Below the pieces are notes generated by a model. It saw nothing but the letters and a program-made list of their open reading frames with translations, had not been told where the DNA came from and did no database searches. A program made the position numbers and the translations under genes. This document shows positions 22,231 through 35,702 of a stretch of DNA of 64,000 bases, piece after piece (position 1 is the stretch's first letter; each line of letters begins with the position of its first letter). Source of the stretch: Callaeas wilsoni (taxonomy: Eukaryota > Chordata > Aves > Passeriformes > Callaeidae); assembly GCA_013398955.1 (NCBI GenBank), contig VWPU01017668.1, positions 17,643 to 81,642 on the forward strand. The letters are read 5' to 3'.

Positions 22231-24692
22231 CATGCCCAGGGTTATGTAATAATGACATTAACATGTTTGACTGCATTTTCCCCAGCTTTTCTTTCTTCCC
22301 TTTCACAACCTGGCAGGAAACTCAAAATACAGTGCCACCTAGTTCAGAATGGACAGGAATGACAGCACTTGAACTCTACTGTCTTCCTTTTGCTTGGTTT
22401 GCTATTTGGTTGCTTGTGTGTGCTGTTCTGTGCAGGTCCAAGTACATTTATAACAACACTAGATGCATTATAAAAGACCAAAGAGAAGGAAAATATGTGC
22501 ATTGTCTGTCAGAGTTCAATAGTTTCCAGGTATGTGCTACATACATGGTGTTTCTCTGGGAGATGTACTTAACGGAAGCCTCTCAGTAGAAGAGCCTTGC
22601 ATCAATTACTCTGGATGCTATTGATCTTCATGTGAACCGAGGGCTTCAGTACCTTCCAAGAAGAGATTGGAAATGATAGGATTACAGTTAACCATTTCAG
22701 TGGCCAAAGGGAACATTGCTAACACAGGACTCTAACCACCCTCTTGTCTCTCATGGCAAAGAAGATATATGCTGTACAAAGACAAGGAAGGATTCTTCAG
22801 TTTGCAGAACTATGACAGAACCAATGTAGGAGGAATGGCATATACTGGGTCATCATGTTTGCTTCCCCACAGTTTCAGTTGAAAAGAGTTAAGATTTAAA
22901 AAAACCCTTTTAAAAGTAGCCAAGATCCCCTTCCTGCTTCCAATTACTACTGCAAAAAGGTTACTGCTGGACCTTGTTCCTCTGCTCTTCAGAAGCTTTG
23001 TTTTGTTTCCAGGTGTACTTTCTGAGCATCGATTTGTATTTGTTTGCTCATATGCCAATAACACTGCTTGGCTTTAATGACTGTTTTTCCCTGCTATTTA
23101 TCTCCAGACATATTAAAGACAGCACTTCTCTACCTTTTCACCCTGTATTTCTATTTGATATTTGATCCTCTTCCATTATTCTGTCCACACTTATAGCCGT
23201 GCATGTGATCCAAGTCAAACTCATCCTGCTGGAGTGCACTAGAGCAGACTTGTCCTCAGACTGACTGCTCAGATGTGTCTCATGTTTCATTTCGGCTGAT
23301 AGCTATTGGCTGATAATTACTGTCAACCGCTAAATGTATGTCAATATGGGCATCCTCTCTGTAGTCTGGTACTTCTATCCAGGTATCCAGTTTTTCATTT
23401 GAGGCTCTATGTTCCTCCTCCTCTTCCCAGAAGGGTGAGCTGCTGTCATTGTGAATAACACAGAAGTAGTCCCTTTCTGTGTGCAAGTAGCTTCCACAAC
23501 ACTCCTTACAGCTCTCTAACATATGGTTATTTCACTTTAGTCTGGAAGTCAGCTACAGAATTTGTATCCAGCAATATTTGCAGGAATGGTCTGAAGAGCT
23601 CTTATTGTGAGTTCCGCTTTCAGGACAGCTGGTTATCATTGCTTTGCTTTTAGCTACTCCTTTGTTTCTTTCTCACCTTCCTCACTGACCTTCAGCTTTT
23701 CCAGTCTCATAGATTCCCTCCATGGTGCTGTCTCAAATATTTTGGCTGTGCAGAAGGAATAAAAGGCACTGCTCTTGTTCAGAAAACCAATTACCTTAGC
23801 AAATACCTGTGTAGGATCCACCAGCTTTTGCTAAACCCAAGATATCTTTCAATCCTTTTTCTATTCCTTCCCTCTATCCCCATCCAAAATCTTTTACACT
23901 TCAGAATATGTTCAGCCTTGAGTTCTGGAGGGTAAGGCTAACGGGTCTGTATGTCTGGATCACCCAGCTCTTTACGAAATATAGGTGTTATATCTGTGGT
24001 CATATGGTACCATCACAGACTTAATAGATTTATTTTAAAAAAATCTTTGCTGCCAACTTGCAATTACATGTGCCTTGTGGCAGAGAGCAGGCCAGCAACA
24101 GGCTGTAATGAATATAGAGCAGACTCTAAGCAGAGAGATTGCTGGACAGAAACAAAATTCTGTGTTTTGTTTCCAGTTCAAGACTGAAACAGGCTCTATA
24201 GGATCTAATGGCATAATTTAGAGGTATCAGGAAATTGTTTTCTGTTTTTCACATGAAATCTCAGTGAAAAAAAGCAATTCACTTTCATTGGGAAAAGAGT
24301 ACTGAAAATTTTCACTCTATGAAAACCTTGTTTTTTCAGAAGAAAAACAATGCTTTCATTGTTCTAACCAGAAGCTTGCAATAAATGATGGTGTCATCTT
24401 AGAAAGGGATGATGGAAAGACTTAGGAAGGAATGATGGAAAGACTGGACCACAATTCTACACTTTGGTGCTTCTGATTTTAATTTTAAAAGCTTTGTGTT
24501 TTTTTCTTTGTTTGTTCTGCCTAATTCATGAAGCAGGCAATAGCAGTAATCTTGGGGTTTGAGGGAACCTAGATTATGCTGAAGAAACAAGGCAAATTAG
24601 GAGAGAAAAATGTCATTCAAGACGATCTTAAATGGCATGAGGGCCCTGCACTCTGTCACAAAATCTGCAATTTGCAGTCTGATAGACATGGA
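22231..24692. other. Unique non-coding sequence
   Basis: No gene or known repeat is recognised. A short imperfect duplication ('gatggaaagact') occurs at about 24410-24443. Minus-strand frame 23280-23522 (80 codons) has an acidic run but no recognised domain. Confidence 0.5.
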
Positions 24693-24785
24693 CCAGTTTG
24701 TCTAACCCCTCTTTCTGTAAACTGGGACTGCTGGTAAAACCTGCCTTTTTAACTAAAGTGATTTGAAATCTTTTAATGAAAAGCA
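24693..24785 (+). mobile_element. MIR/CORE-SINE remnant
   Basis: The order of 'cagtttgtctaacccctctt', 'tctgtaaactgggact', 'ggtaaaacctgcc', and then 'gatttgaaatcttttaatga' and 'aaagc' parallels the forward MIR consensus segment that runs through 'ctgtaaaatggg', 'tacctacc' and 'ttaaatga'. The match is decayed and could be partly fortuitous. Confidence 0.45.
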
Positions 24786-27700
24786 GTCAATATTAAAAAT
24801 ACTTACATCTTCAATTCAAGTTTGGTGACCGTTCTCACTCTATGGATTATGTGTTTCCTGTACCTGGCTCTTGAAGGTGCAGTGAGAAGTGCGGGAAATT
24901 TCATAACCTCAGGGTTGGAGAGGGGCGGGAGTTTACTCCTGGCTGCTTCTGGGCTATTTTCTTGTTGTGGCCTTAATCCTGCAGCACTGGCTATGTACTT
25001 CTATATGTGACATGCTATGGTGCCTTCAAATCCTGGGCATGGACACTCTCTCAGACCTCAGAAGTGTGTAAAAATACAGTTTTCAGCATAGCATCCACAT
25101 GTTGCGTATAATATGTTGTTTTGCATTCCACCTGTTGCTGTTGGGTGTAAATTCAATGTGGTTTCACTAAGAAGAAAGTGAAATAAGAAAATCTTATCTT
25201 CTTTCTTTCTGAAAGGTGTGAGGGAGATTTAGTGTTTGGACCACCAGCAAATTCTCAAAGTCTGAGGCTGGAAGTGTCAGAAACTGTTTTGACTGTTTCT
25301 CCAGGTGCTGTGCTCCTGTTAGTGACTGTTTAGCTTGCTCAGCACCCCAGTTTTGTTGCATGTGGACAGAAGAGAGAAAAAATAAGGTGACAAGTAGTTC
25401 ATAATTTCAGTGACTCCTGGTTGAAGGGCATTGACATTTGAAATAGCATGACTCTTTAGGCAGTATTCTCTTATTAATGTCCAGCTCTCCAGGGATATAA
25501 ATGTCCAGCTCTCCATTCTGTCTCCAAAAGCAAAACATAATTCTTCTGCTGTTGCTTTCCAAATTCTGCTTGGGGACATTTTGTGTGTTGAGTAGATGAA
25601 GGACAACCACTAACATGTTACTTGCTTTCATGAGGAGTACATGGATTGCCAGGGCAATAGGATAAAGAAATGTCTCAGATAAGGCTCAGATGGTATTTTT
25701 ATTCACATGCACACATGTGCCTAAATACCGAGGCAGCTGGGCACATCAGAGTCTTGTTTCTTTAAGAACATCGCCAGAGAACTACTTTCTGGATGATGAC
25801 ATTTATATATTTTAATATAATTCATTGTGGTCAGAAGAATGTCCAATACAGTAATTTGGTACTCTATATCAGTTCTCAGCAAGTGACTAATCCATCAAAT
25901 TTGTTCAGAACTACAAGTCAGAATAAGATTTTTTTTCTAGCTGCCGATGTGGCTAGCTCTTGCAGCTTTTAGAAAAATCAAGTTGTGGGTTTTTTCCATC
26001 CTATATATCATCATTTCTGTCCACAGTAAAGAATTTAGAATCAGGACTTGACTGACTGGCTATTTTTCTCAGAGTTGCATGAGGCAATGCAACGTACAGC
26101 TTACTCATCCAAACCTATTCAGAGTTTGAAGGTACCCTGTGATACAAATTTACTGAGCAGATAAGAAAACTTGGAAGGCACAAATGGGGCAGATAAGGAC
26201 GACTGCAAAATCCCATGGATTCTTTCAGAATTGGTTTGAGGGTTTTTGGTGTTTTGCTTTGTTGTCTTTTTCTGGCATTGGTGCAGTGCATTTTTTGACA
26301 AGCCTCAGCAGTTTTAGAAAAGCATTCAGAAGTTTTTGATGCTCATCTGAACCAATTCCATCTAATCAGAACAAGAGCTGAATGTTACTATTCTCAGGAA
26401 GCAATTGTATTCACAGAATTTCATCTTTTCTGATGTCCTCAATTTGTCCTCTGACAGAAGCAACTTTTATTAATCTGTCCTTTCAGTGTTATTGATTGGC
26501 TGCTTATTATGCCAATGCATCCAGCTTATGTTTGCACATAAGCTGTGCAGTGAATCCAGTTGACAGCCATAATTTGAAACTCACATAGATTGAACTAAAG
26601 CAACTGTCATATTCCTGTCACTTGCCATATTCCATCTTCCAGGGATGATGGGCAGACTTGTGATTTCAAATGGTAGAGTTCTTTGAGTTGTCAGAATATT
26701 CCTCTCAGATTGCTGCTTTGGGAAGTCCCATGTTGGTACCTTGTACCTTGCCCTTCAGGTGGGCTTTGCAGCATGTGGTGGTTGGATACAAAGAGTTGCT
26801 TTGAAGCCGTCACAGCTTGTACGTGCCTGTAGCTGTTGTGGTACCTGCAGATTTCACACACTGTGACTGGGAGTTCACTAATGAATGCTGAAGTGCTGAA
26901 ATATTTACCCAAAGCTCATTAAGGTTGATTGTTAATGCCAGTCTGGGCGAAAATTGCCAAAGTAGTTGGCTTCTTCCTTTCTACTTGAAGTTGAGCCAGG
27001 TGTAAGAGCAGCTGTCACTGTGTTACATGTATACCATGTGTGTAAATGGCAAAAGGCAACATGCAACCAGACATTCCTTCAGCTCACTATTTTAATTTTG
27101 GATCAGCAGCATGATGAAGCATGGAATTCAAAGGCACTTTGCTCCAAACAGGCACTGCGGGTGGTCTTCCCTACAGGTCTTCTTTTCCTTCATGAGAAAT
27201 GAGGTTGTTTGCTCTCAGCACATCAGAAGAGTGACTGCCAAACTAATACCCACGGCAGTTGTCCCTCAAATCACCAGGCTTCAAGTAAATGCACTGCCAA
27301 CTTATTGGCTGTTTGCACCATGTGACATGGCCTACAAAGTCACTGAGGAAACAGCTCTACTGTGTAAGCAGTGCTGCGGTGTTCCCTGCACATCGCATTT
27401 CACTGATCTTTGTCATAACTAAGCTTTACTAAGCTGCTGGCCAGCTCTGGCGTTTCTCAAGTTGGTTGCAGTTGGTTTGCTTTTCTCTGCAAGGCTTGGC
27501 ACCAGTGCCGGAGGTGCCTGCCTCCAAAAGCTCATTTACACCCGTTTCCCTCATGTGGAGGAGTAGGGAGGGCAATGCCAGGCACTTGTTCATAGATGCC
27601 ATGCAGGAGTTGTCATCTGGAGGTGGTTGCATTGGACCTGCTACCAGGAAGCTGTGTTTGTCCCGTGGGGATCTCTGATGACTGCTTTGCCCAATGTGGA

Positions 27701-29501
27701 TAGCACAAGATATTGAGTGCTGCTACTGATGACATCAGATTGGAAAGAGCCCAGGGCTTGTCCATGGGTTTGTGAGGGAAAACGGCAGTTTATCCAAAAA
27801 TCAAACAGATGTAGATTTGAAATTGTTGAACTGTCGAGACTGGGGAACCCAGTGATACCATTTCTCCAAGCACAGTTTTGTTAGGTTAAAAATCGCAATT
27901 CATGTGTCTTGAGCAAGTGCGTCTGAGGTTTTCAAATAACTACTTCTATTCTTTTTGAATGAACGCTTTCCCCTCTGGTTGTATATTCATTTCACTGCCT
28001 CAGTGAAGGTAAAACTGTTTGATTTCACAGTGGGATTATCATTTTCCTGTTGATCTCTAGTTTCCTGAGTAACTCATCATAATATCAAATCCAGCTTTGT
28101 CTCTGGGTGGTTCCATAACATTTCCCTATAAGTAACTCCTTAGCTATTCTGAGGTGGGCTGGCAGAGGGCCACAGTGGTATGCAGATGATACGAACCCTC
28201 GCTGCAAAACCAAATAGCTGTGAGAAGGTAAAGGTACAGCTCATACGCCGATGCGTTAGTCATGTTTGGCTGACAGAGGTTTTCTTCTTGGGGAGTTTGT
28301 GCTTGTGAGGTTGTTTGCTGAGAGGTTACCTGCAGGGCCTGATGGCAGCTCTTGCAAGGGTGATAAATTAATACTTTGCATGCTAATCTCAGAACAGCTA
28401 CTTGCAAAGTAAAGCACTCATCAACAAGGGAGAAGTTGACTGTACAGCTCAGTTAGTTGAGGAAGAAAATAAGACTTGCAATATATTCTCTCCTGTAGGC
28501 TCAGGACTAAGTATCTATGTTTCTGTGGACCAGCTTTATTAACTGGGGCTGGTCTGCAAGGGAGTGCTAAATAAGTCCTGAAGTTGAGTTGTTAATGCCA
28601 CTCTGGAGACTGCAGTTGAGGGGAGGCAGGACATAATGCTCCACTTGATGAAGTCCTGAGGTGAGGCATGAGCTCTGGAAGAACACAAAGATAAGGAGAT
28701 TGCTTGGGCCAAACCTTCTTTATTCTCATTTTAGTTGGTTTTGTGGTTTTGTTTGGTTGGTTTTTCCAAATGAAATCAAATTTTGGGAAAGCTGAAGAGA
28801 GGACAGTGTGGAGGAAAGGAGGCATGAGAGGAGGTTAGAGTTGTTGTATGGAACAGATTTGGAAAATTTGGAAAGCTGTGAGACTGCATCATATTTGGGC
28901 ATTTCTAGGATATGACAACGGTTGTAAATAGCCTCACTGTGCCATCATCTGTTGGCCTTTATTATCATTATTTGCTGATGACATTCCTGTTAGTCCTTGA
29001 AACATGCTGGGCATTTCTCCATTTCCTTTTGGTTAGCTCCCCAGCATGCTTTGTCTAAACCCTGGTATTACAGCCAGAGCCAGGAGATACGCAGTTACTA
29101 TTCTGCTTGAAAATACATTTTGAATAATGCTGCATATATTTTACAGATTTTATATCCATTCTGTAATATTCTAACTGCCTTCTTCGCTGATATACAGCCT
29201 CTAGATTTGATCCTATAGTAATGGGAAAAAATACTGTATTACTTCCTGGCTCTTCTCTCCTCATTTTCCAATTCTCTCCTTCCTTGAAATATGATCTATT
29301 TTGTTCTTTCTATTTCTGTTCCAACATACATTATACATCCGGATCCCCATATGCACTTGCTATTACTGCTTAGTACTTAATTCAGGGTTATTTGACTTTA
29401 CTGAAGCTAGCTGGCTAGCTTAGCCCTCCTTGTGTCCTTCTTCATCCCCCCCTTTCAACCCATCCCTGCCTCTCCTTCTCTCTCTCCCTCCCTCCTTTTC
29501 T
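24786..29501. other. Unique non-coding sequence
   Basis: No gene is recognised. Small features are a local duplication of 'aatgtccagctctcc' at about 25475-25516, a hairpin at 26523-26544 within homeodomain-like sequence, and a pyrimidine-rich tract at about 29470-29500. The frames listed by length (up to 103 codons at 27111-27422) show no domain. Confidence 0.5.
26523..26544. repeat. Inverted repeat (hairpin)
   Basis: AGCTTATG and CATAAGCT form a perfect 8-bp stem around a 6-base loop. It lies in sequence with ATTGATTGG, 'ttattatgcc' and 'atgcat' motifs, but nothing points to an RNA gene. Confidence 0.7.
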
Positions 29502-29560
29502 CACAGAATATTCTGAGTTGGAAGGGACCCACAAGGCTCATTGAGTCCAACTCCTAAGTG
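29502..29560 (-). mobile_element. CR1 LINE, short 3' end fragment
   Basis: The reverse complement of a CR1 3' end: 'cacagaatattctgagttgg', 'aagggacccacaaggctcat' and 'tgagtccaactcct'. Only about 60 bp remain. It belongs to the subfamily ending in 'gggtcccttccaactc', different from the copy just to its right. Confidence 0.85.
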
Positions 29561-29586
29561 AATAGTTCATATTTTCACCTTCTATT

Positions 29587-29710
29587 CATAGAATCACAGA
29601 ATCATAAAATGGTCTCCGTTGGAAGGGACATTAAAGATCATCTCTTTCCAAACCCCTCACAACAGGCAGGGACACCTTCCGCTAGACCAGGTCGCTCAGG
29701 GTCCCATCCC
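29587..29710 (-). mobile_element. CR1 LINE, 3' end fragment
   Basis: The reverse complement of the CR1 3' end. It begins with three units of the 8-bp terminal repeat (catagaat, cacagaat, cataaaat), then 'ttggaagggacattaaagat', 'ccaaacccctcacaacagg', 'cagggacaccttccgctag' and 'accaggtcgctcagggtccc'. It lies 26 bp from another minus-strand CR1 end of a different subfamily, so there were two insertions. Confidence 0.93.
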
Positions 29711-32700
29711 ATTCATTTGCCTGTCTTTGCCTGTTTATTTTATTTACATGAATGGCTCTTGAGATAAAAATAATATATTTATGAGAAAAGCCTTCTTTCA
29801 TGCTCACTAGAACATTACCAAATATCAGCTGTACAAGTGTTTTGAAAATCTAGTTTCTGTATTTTAGAGGGGAAAATGAGTGTCTTTAAGCACCGTGCTA
29901 TGTAAGTATAATTTCTTTTAACCATCTATTTTGTGTATTACTTCATCATTTATTTCCCCAGTGAAATAAGACAAGTGAGTTTGTCAGTCCTGGTTTGCAT
30001 GCTGGTATCTTGGTTAGATGCTGAGTTTACAAGAACTGCAGAGAATGTTTGATTGCTTTGTTCCTTTTCATTGAAAGAAATGAAAGATAAAATGCTAAGA
30101 AAGTGAAATTTCAGTATCTCTTCTTCTGTGCAGCTCCTCATCTGTCACTGGAAAAGAGGAATTTTTTTAACAAATATTTGATTATGTTTCTATTTCAAAG
30201 CAAGATTTGGAAATATCAGTGCTAGAAACCATTTCTGGAGAGAGAGATCTGTATCATTTCTCCACACTGAGGATAGGGATGGTTAGGACATTTCCTACTT
30301 TTTCTTTTTCTTTTTTTCTTTTTTTTTTTTTTTTTTTTAAATTTGTTAGGAAGTGGGAGGCAACGAAGACAGCATCCAGCCCCTTTGCCTGATAAGAAAC
30401 AAGGACTGGTCTTAGCATGGTGCTGGTCATGTAACAGGACTTCAGCTGGTAAACCTGTGTCTGGAAGTTGGCCTTGGAGAAGGATCGACTCAATGTGGAA
30501 ATGTAGCTTGCTCCTGTGCCTGCTTTCATTTTTTTAAAGTAACTGAGAAGTTTTCATGAACAATGAGCTGATTGAAGCGAAGAGAACTATTTGGCCAAAA
30601 ATCCCATCTTTCTGTGAACTGACAATATTACAGATTATCTGCTGAGCTGTCTGACTGTAATTCAGAGAAATGCATGACCTCTCTGGCTTTATTACTGCAT
30701 CTTGTGTGGGTGAGCCAATTCTACTCCCCTGCATTTTACAAGTCTTGCTGTTCTCCTCAAGTTGACTAATATTTTGTACTGCTAAACAGTGTTTTGGTTC
30801 CCTCGTTGGGTGTATTTGATGGCCTCACTGTCTTAAATAGTGGCTGGAACAAAAAATTGCAACTTTCTGATTCAGAACTTCTGGAAAAACCCATTTTGTT
30901 CCCATTTGAGAAGCACTTGTGAACATCTCTGACCTGCAGTTACAGATAAGTGGAGAATATAGGCCCATTCTGGTGACTTGTTCTCCAAGAGATTTTCTTT
31001 AATAGCCAGCCTGAGATGGCCAAGACTATCATGCTTTCAGGATGTCATTCCATTAATTCTAAGGAGAGAGCATTACTCTGACAACGGTTTTCCATTTAGT
31101 CTCTTGTCTGCTACTGCTCTGAGCCTTCTTGTCAGTTGGACCTTGGGTTTTCCTTCCGCATGCAATGGTGACAATGACTTGCTGCTTATCTCATGTTGAG
31201 ATTTACTAATTCATGGTGCTGTAGGAGCTAAATAGGAAAATGGAGAAGATTTACGCAGGAGAAAAGCCTTGTATTGGTATTCCTTGCAAGTTCCCTTCTG
31301 TTCCAGAGGTTTATATTTCTAGAGAGATCACTCTTACTTTTTTAATCTGAGACAGAAATTAAGATGTAGTTTGTCAAACCTATCAAGAGCATTGCATAAT
31401 GCCAATGAAACATCAGATTTACTTAATGGCATGCAGTGGGCCTGATTCTATGTGCAGTGTGCACCTGCACAGCACTGTGCACACCTAAGCATGGCACAAG
31501 AGTGATTTTAACTTAGAGTAGTGTCTGATGCAACTGCTCTCTGGCTCTGATCAGCAGATGGAGATGCTTGAAAAGGTTGTGAGCAGTGTTGTGGGTTATA
31601 TGCCTCCAAATCCAACTGGCTCCTCTTGGAAACATTTTATTAGTGTTCAGATTCTGCCTCGTCTTTCAGTCCAATCCAACAGAGCTTTCTCTGAATTGCA
31701 ATGTCTGGTGGATCATGCAGGCTGTGATCCAATATCCTGGCTTTATTTTCAATTTGGTAGCAGCACAGTAAGTTCCTCCAAGTAACTGCATAGGATGCAT
31801 GAGAATAAAGCAATTCCAAAATGCTGAATAAATATCGACAGAATAGAATCCAGAACAGGAAAGTTCATACAGGGAGATTAAGGAAGATGGATGGCTCACA
31901 CTTTGAGTGGCTGCTGTGGCAGGATTCCACCACGGTTCAGTCATGCATGGAGTCATCACCACTGCTTTCAGCAGCCTGTGTGTAGCTGCTACACCACAGG
32001 TACCAGACACTGCCTTCTTGGTTGTGATAGAAAAATCCTGGTGTGACTGAATTACCCAGGACTGTGAGTCCAGTAAAACATAACTCAATCAAGTAGCTCC
32101 AGAGGCCTGATACCTACCAGGTATCATTTCATAAAAGTAGTCATGTCTCTAGAATCTCAACCAAAATCACAACTTGTTCCTTCTTTAACACTAGAACTAT
32201 TTCCCTTCTACACTACATTGTAATATTACTGTTAACAACAGATGATCTTACTTCTTTCCTCTTCATACATCCTGACCAAACAGTAGAAAAACTGAACATG
32301 GCTACAGAGACTGAAAATAAAGATTTATTACATAGTCTTTAGTGTTATATCAATGCACAAGCAAAGTGTATGTCCGAATCCTTCATTTTTATGGCAAAGA
32401 AAAGATTATTCTATATTTAAAATGAAAATGGCATTGAATTAAAATGTTATTTTGTTGAAGTCCATTGTAAAACCCAGGGCTTGCAGAGGGGAGACAAAAC
32501 CAATTCATCTTTATTATAATTGCAAGGCTCTGATCTTGTTTGCTTAGATGCTATGGTGATAGACTCAAAATTGGCGCTTGGTAAGCACAACATACTTTTT
32601 GCATAATATTGGTTAAGCTGTTCCAGGAATTTTTCACCTCCGGGTGAAATTGCCTGCTAAAGCAATGTTGAAATTGGCCTTGGTTGTGTGGAAGCTTTGC

Positions 32701-35700
32701 CTGATGATTTTGTAATAGATCATGGTGAATTTTTTTCATGATCCTATTAAGAAAGAACTGAGGAGACTGAACATTCATCATTATAAAAATTGCTATTTGA
32801 CTGAAGGTTCTTTCACAAGTGCAAATCTGCTTTGTTAATCTTCTGTTTCCTTTACCCTCGTTGGTACCATTCCTCAGATTTTGTGCTAAGTGCAGATATA
32901 CAATTTAGCAAGTGTAGAAAACAAAAGCCGTGAAACAATCATCACTAAAAAGCCCCTTCTGATCTCCTGACAGCTTTGCCAGGCATGAAGGCTTCACTCT
33001 GTGGTGTCTCTGGTGGCAAAGGCAGTTTGATTTTCACCATGTCCTCTCATCCCTGCTTATGTCCTTCTGGCTCTCACCATAGCTGTATCAGCACACTTAT
33101 TTGAGGCGCTTACCTGGAACACCCAACAACGAAATGAGCAGGGCTTTAAAAAAAAAGTCCATTTCTGCAGGAGTGTGTGTGCTCTGCTATTCTCTTTTGA
33201 TTGAAGAGAATAACTGCTTAGCCAAAAAATGGGTTTTCAGCTACTGAAGTAGTTGGTAGGGAGGAGAAGGGATGCTGGTAAACAGTTTAATAAAATGAAA
33301 AATGAAATAAAAATGAAAAATGGTGGCCCATTGCATCTTGCTGCTGAGATTCACAAGATGTAGAAACCAAATAGCTTTGCTTCTCCCTGGTATCAGCAGA
33401 GACATTCATCTAGTAGACCCATGTTCTGATCCCTGTGCTCGATTTGGGACACTTTTGTCTCTGACATATTCTTTCTGCCAGACTGCAGGGCATGTTTCAG
33501 CACTCCTTCCCTCCCCCTAAAGCAGCTGAATTTATCATAAAATAATTGTATATTGATTGAGATGGAGAGCAAATGTAAAACTGCCCCAATGGCTGAGCTG
33601 TGACATTCCCTGGGCCTTCCCATTCTTGAGCTGGGCAACCTGGAGGTCACAGTCCATCCTCGCTCCATGTCTGAGAGCCCTCACCAGCAGCCTATAAATT
33701 ATACCCTTACCAGGCACTTTTTCTCACAGTATACCCGTTATATGACCCCAAACAGATATTTATTTTCCCTTTGCCCACCTATCTTTGATCTTTTCCTTGC
33801 CAAACTGTGAAAATACAGATTGAACAGACTCAGATGACATTGCACTTGACTCAGAGTAAGTCTTAGTCATAGATGCTATAATGTCACAAAATTACTGTCT
33901 TGATCCAGCACAGTTTAAGACACGTTTGAGGTATTTTATTTTATCTAATATGAAATGTATGACAAAGCACTACATAATATTGGCCATATTAAGTAAATGT
34001 AGCACTTTGAGGTAACAAGATTTTGTACAAAGGGAATGTTATTACACAGGATTTTCCAGAAACTTCTAGCTACCTAACCTTGCATTGGAGTCTAGGAGAA
34101 ATTGTAAAATAATTGCAAATTGTGCAAATGAAACAAAGAGCAAGATAAGGTGAACAGCAAGCTTAGTGCTCCTATGCATGAAGTAGATTCAAGCAGTAGC
34201 AAGGTGAGCTCTGTTAAGCAACGTGCACTGAAACACAGCCAGGTGTAAACTTGGCTAAAGAAACAGGGCTATGTCTCATTACCTCATGTAGAATGAGGAT
34301 ACAGCATTTTGCAAAGCCATGGCATCGAAAAGGAAATTTCATCTCTGAGGTCCTATCCTTCAGAGCATTTCAGCTTTTTTTTTTGGGGGGTGCTCAGCAC
34401 AGCTAAGCTCCAGAGCTTTTGCAAAGAGCTCAGTGTGAATTGAGTCATCTGACTTTTCAGCCCTTGACTTTGAGCAGTGTGTTTGACTTTTCACTCCAGC
34501 GAGGTTGCTGTGATGAGCCAAATGCAAGCAGGGCATATTGCTGACACTGCTCCTGTGAGCAGGAGTTGAGCAAAACATAACATGCATATTTACTTTGCTA
34601 TTTAACATGCAAAAAATAATTTAAATAAATTAAAATCCTAACACCTTGGTGGGAAATCAATGAATCACTTAATGACAGTAGATTCTCCTGTACGTTTTGT
34701 GTCTGCATTAATGCTGCATTAAATCAAATTACTTTCATTATGATGGATGTGAACCAAACTCATTTAGCAACAGGACAACCAGCACTTTCTTACCGTTAGA
34801 ATTTCCATGTTTCCATCAGAGACCTTGGTTCAGGGAAACATAACAGTTCAGGCTAGGTGTGAGTTTTTGTACATCAAGCTTCTGCAGAAATACCTTTTAA
34901 AATGAGAGCTGAGGTTGAATATGTGCCCAGTATGCAGTGGACTACACAAAACCAATAAAAATGAATTGCTGAAATCCCACACAAATTCTTCTTTTCTGAG
35001 TATATTTGCTATCTGGAAAAAAGGCATGGACGGTTTTTGGGTTGGTCCTGTCGTCTCTGTTCCTCCCTGCCCTTACCACAAAATCAACTATTCAATAATC
35101 ACAATATTAGCAACTTCAGAATAAAAAAATCTTGGACAGCTGGTTGTAGTTGCAAATTTGTTCTCTTCACAGAAAAATGAAATAATTTATGCGCAAAACT
35201 GACCTGATCTTAGAGTTAACCAGAGATATTTAATTCCTGTTTCAAGACTCTGGGTCAGCCCTAAGGGATTGATACCCACCTAAGGAAACCAAGGTCCCCA
35301 CAACTTTTGTTGTTTACAATAATATTGAACAAAATTCCCATGAAATTCCCTGATCAGAAAAGACAGTTCAGCTTAGCTACATGTTTCCTAGCCCATCTGC
35401 TTTTCCTGTTACAAGATTATGTTGTCATCGTACACTTTATTAGGAGTGATTTTTTTTTCTAATGTACCATGTGCCATTAACGTGAGGTACAATGTTCATC
35501 CAAGAGACTTGAACCAGGGACAGCAGGGCCGAAGAACCAGACCTTTCCCTTAGCTACAGAAACCATTCTGGCATGGAGGAGTAGCAGGTTCTTCAAGTTC
35601 CTCTGACCAGCTTCTAGAGAGACATAATAATGTGCCCTTGGTTCTATATCCTGCTTCTGAAACTGATGTTTAGGACATATCCACGTGGATGTGTTTAGAT

Positions 35701-35702
35701 GT
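29711..35702. other. Unique non-coding sequence
   Basis: No gene is recognised. It includes a T-rich tract (30298-30339). Minus-strand frame 31666-32088 (140 codons) has ordinary non-coding composition and no domain. Confidence 0.5.
30298..30339. repeat. T-rich low-complexity tract
   Basis: T-runs interrupted by single c bases and ending in a run of about 22 T. It could be the complement of an old poly(A) tail, but no retroposon body is recognised beside it. Confidence 0.85.

Noticed and set aside
22194..22589. 131-codon plus-strand open frame
   Set aside because: It starts inside the U5 end of a solo LTR and runs into unique sequence; no retroviral or host domain.
31666..32088. 140-codon minus-strand open frame
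   Set aside because: No domain or repeat match; the sequence looks like ordinary non-coding DNA on both strands.
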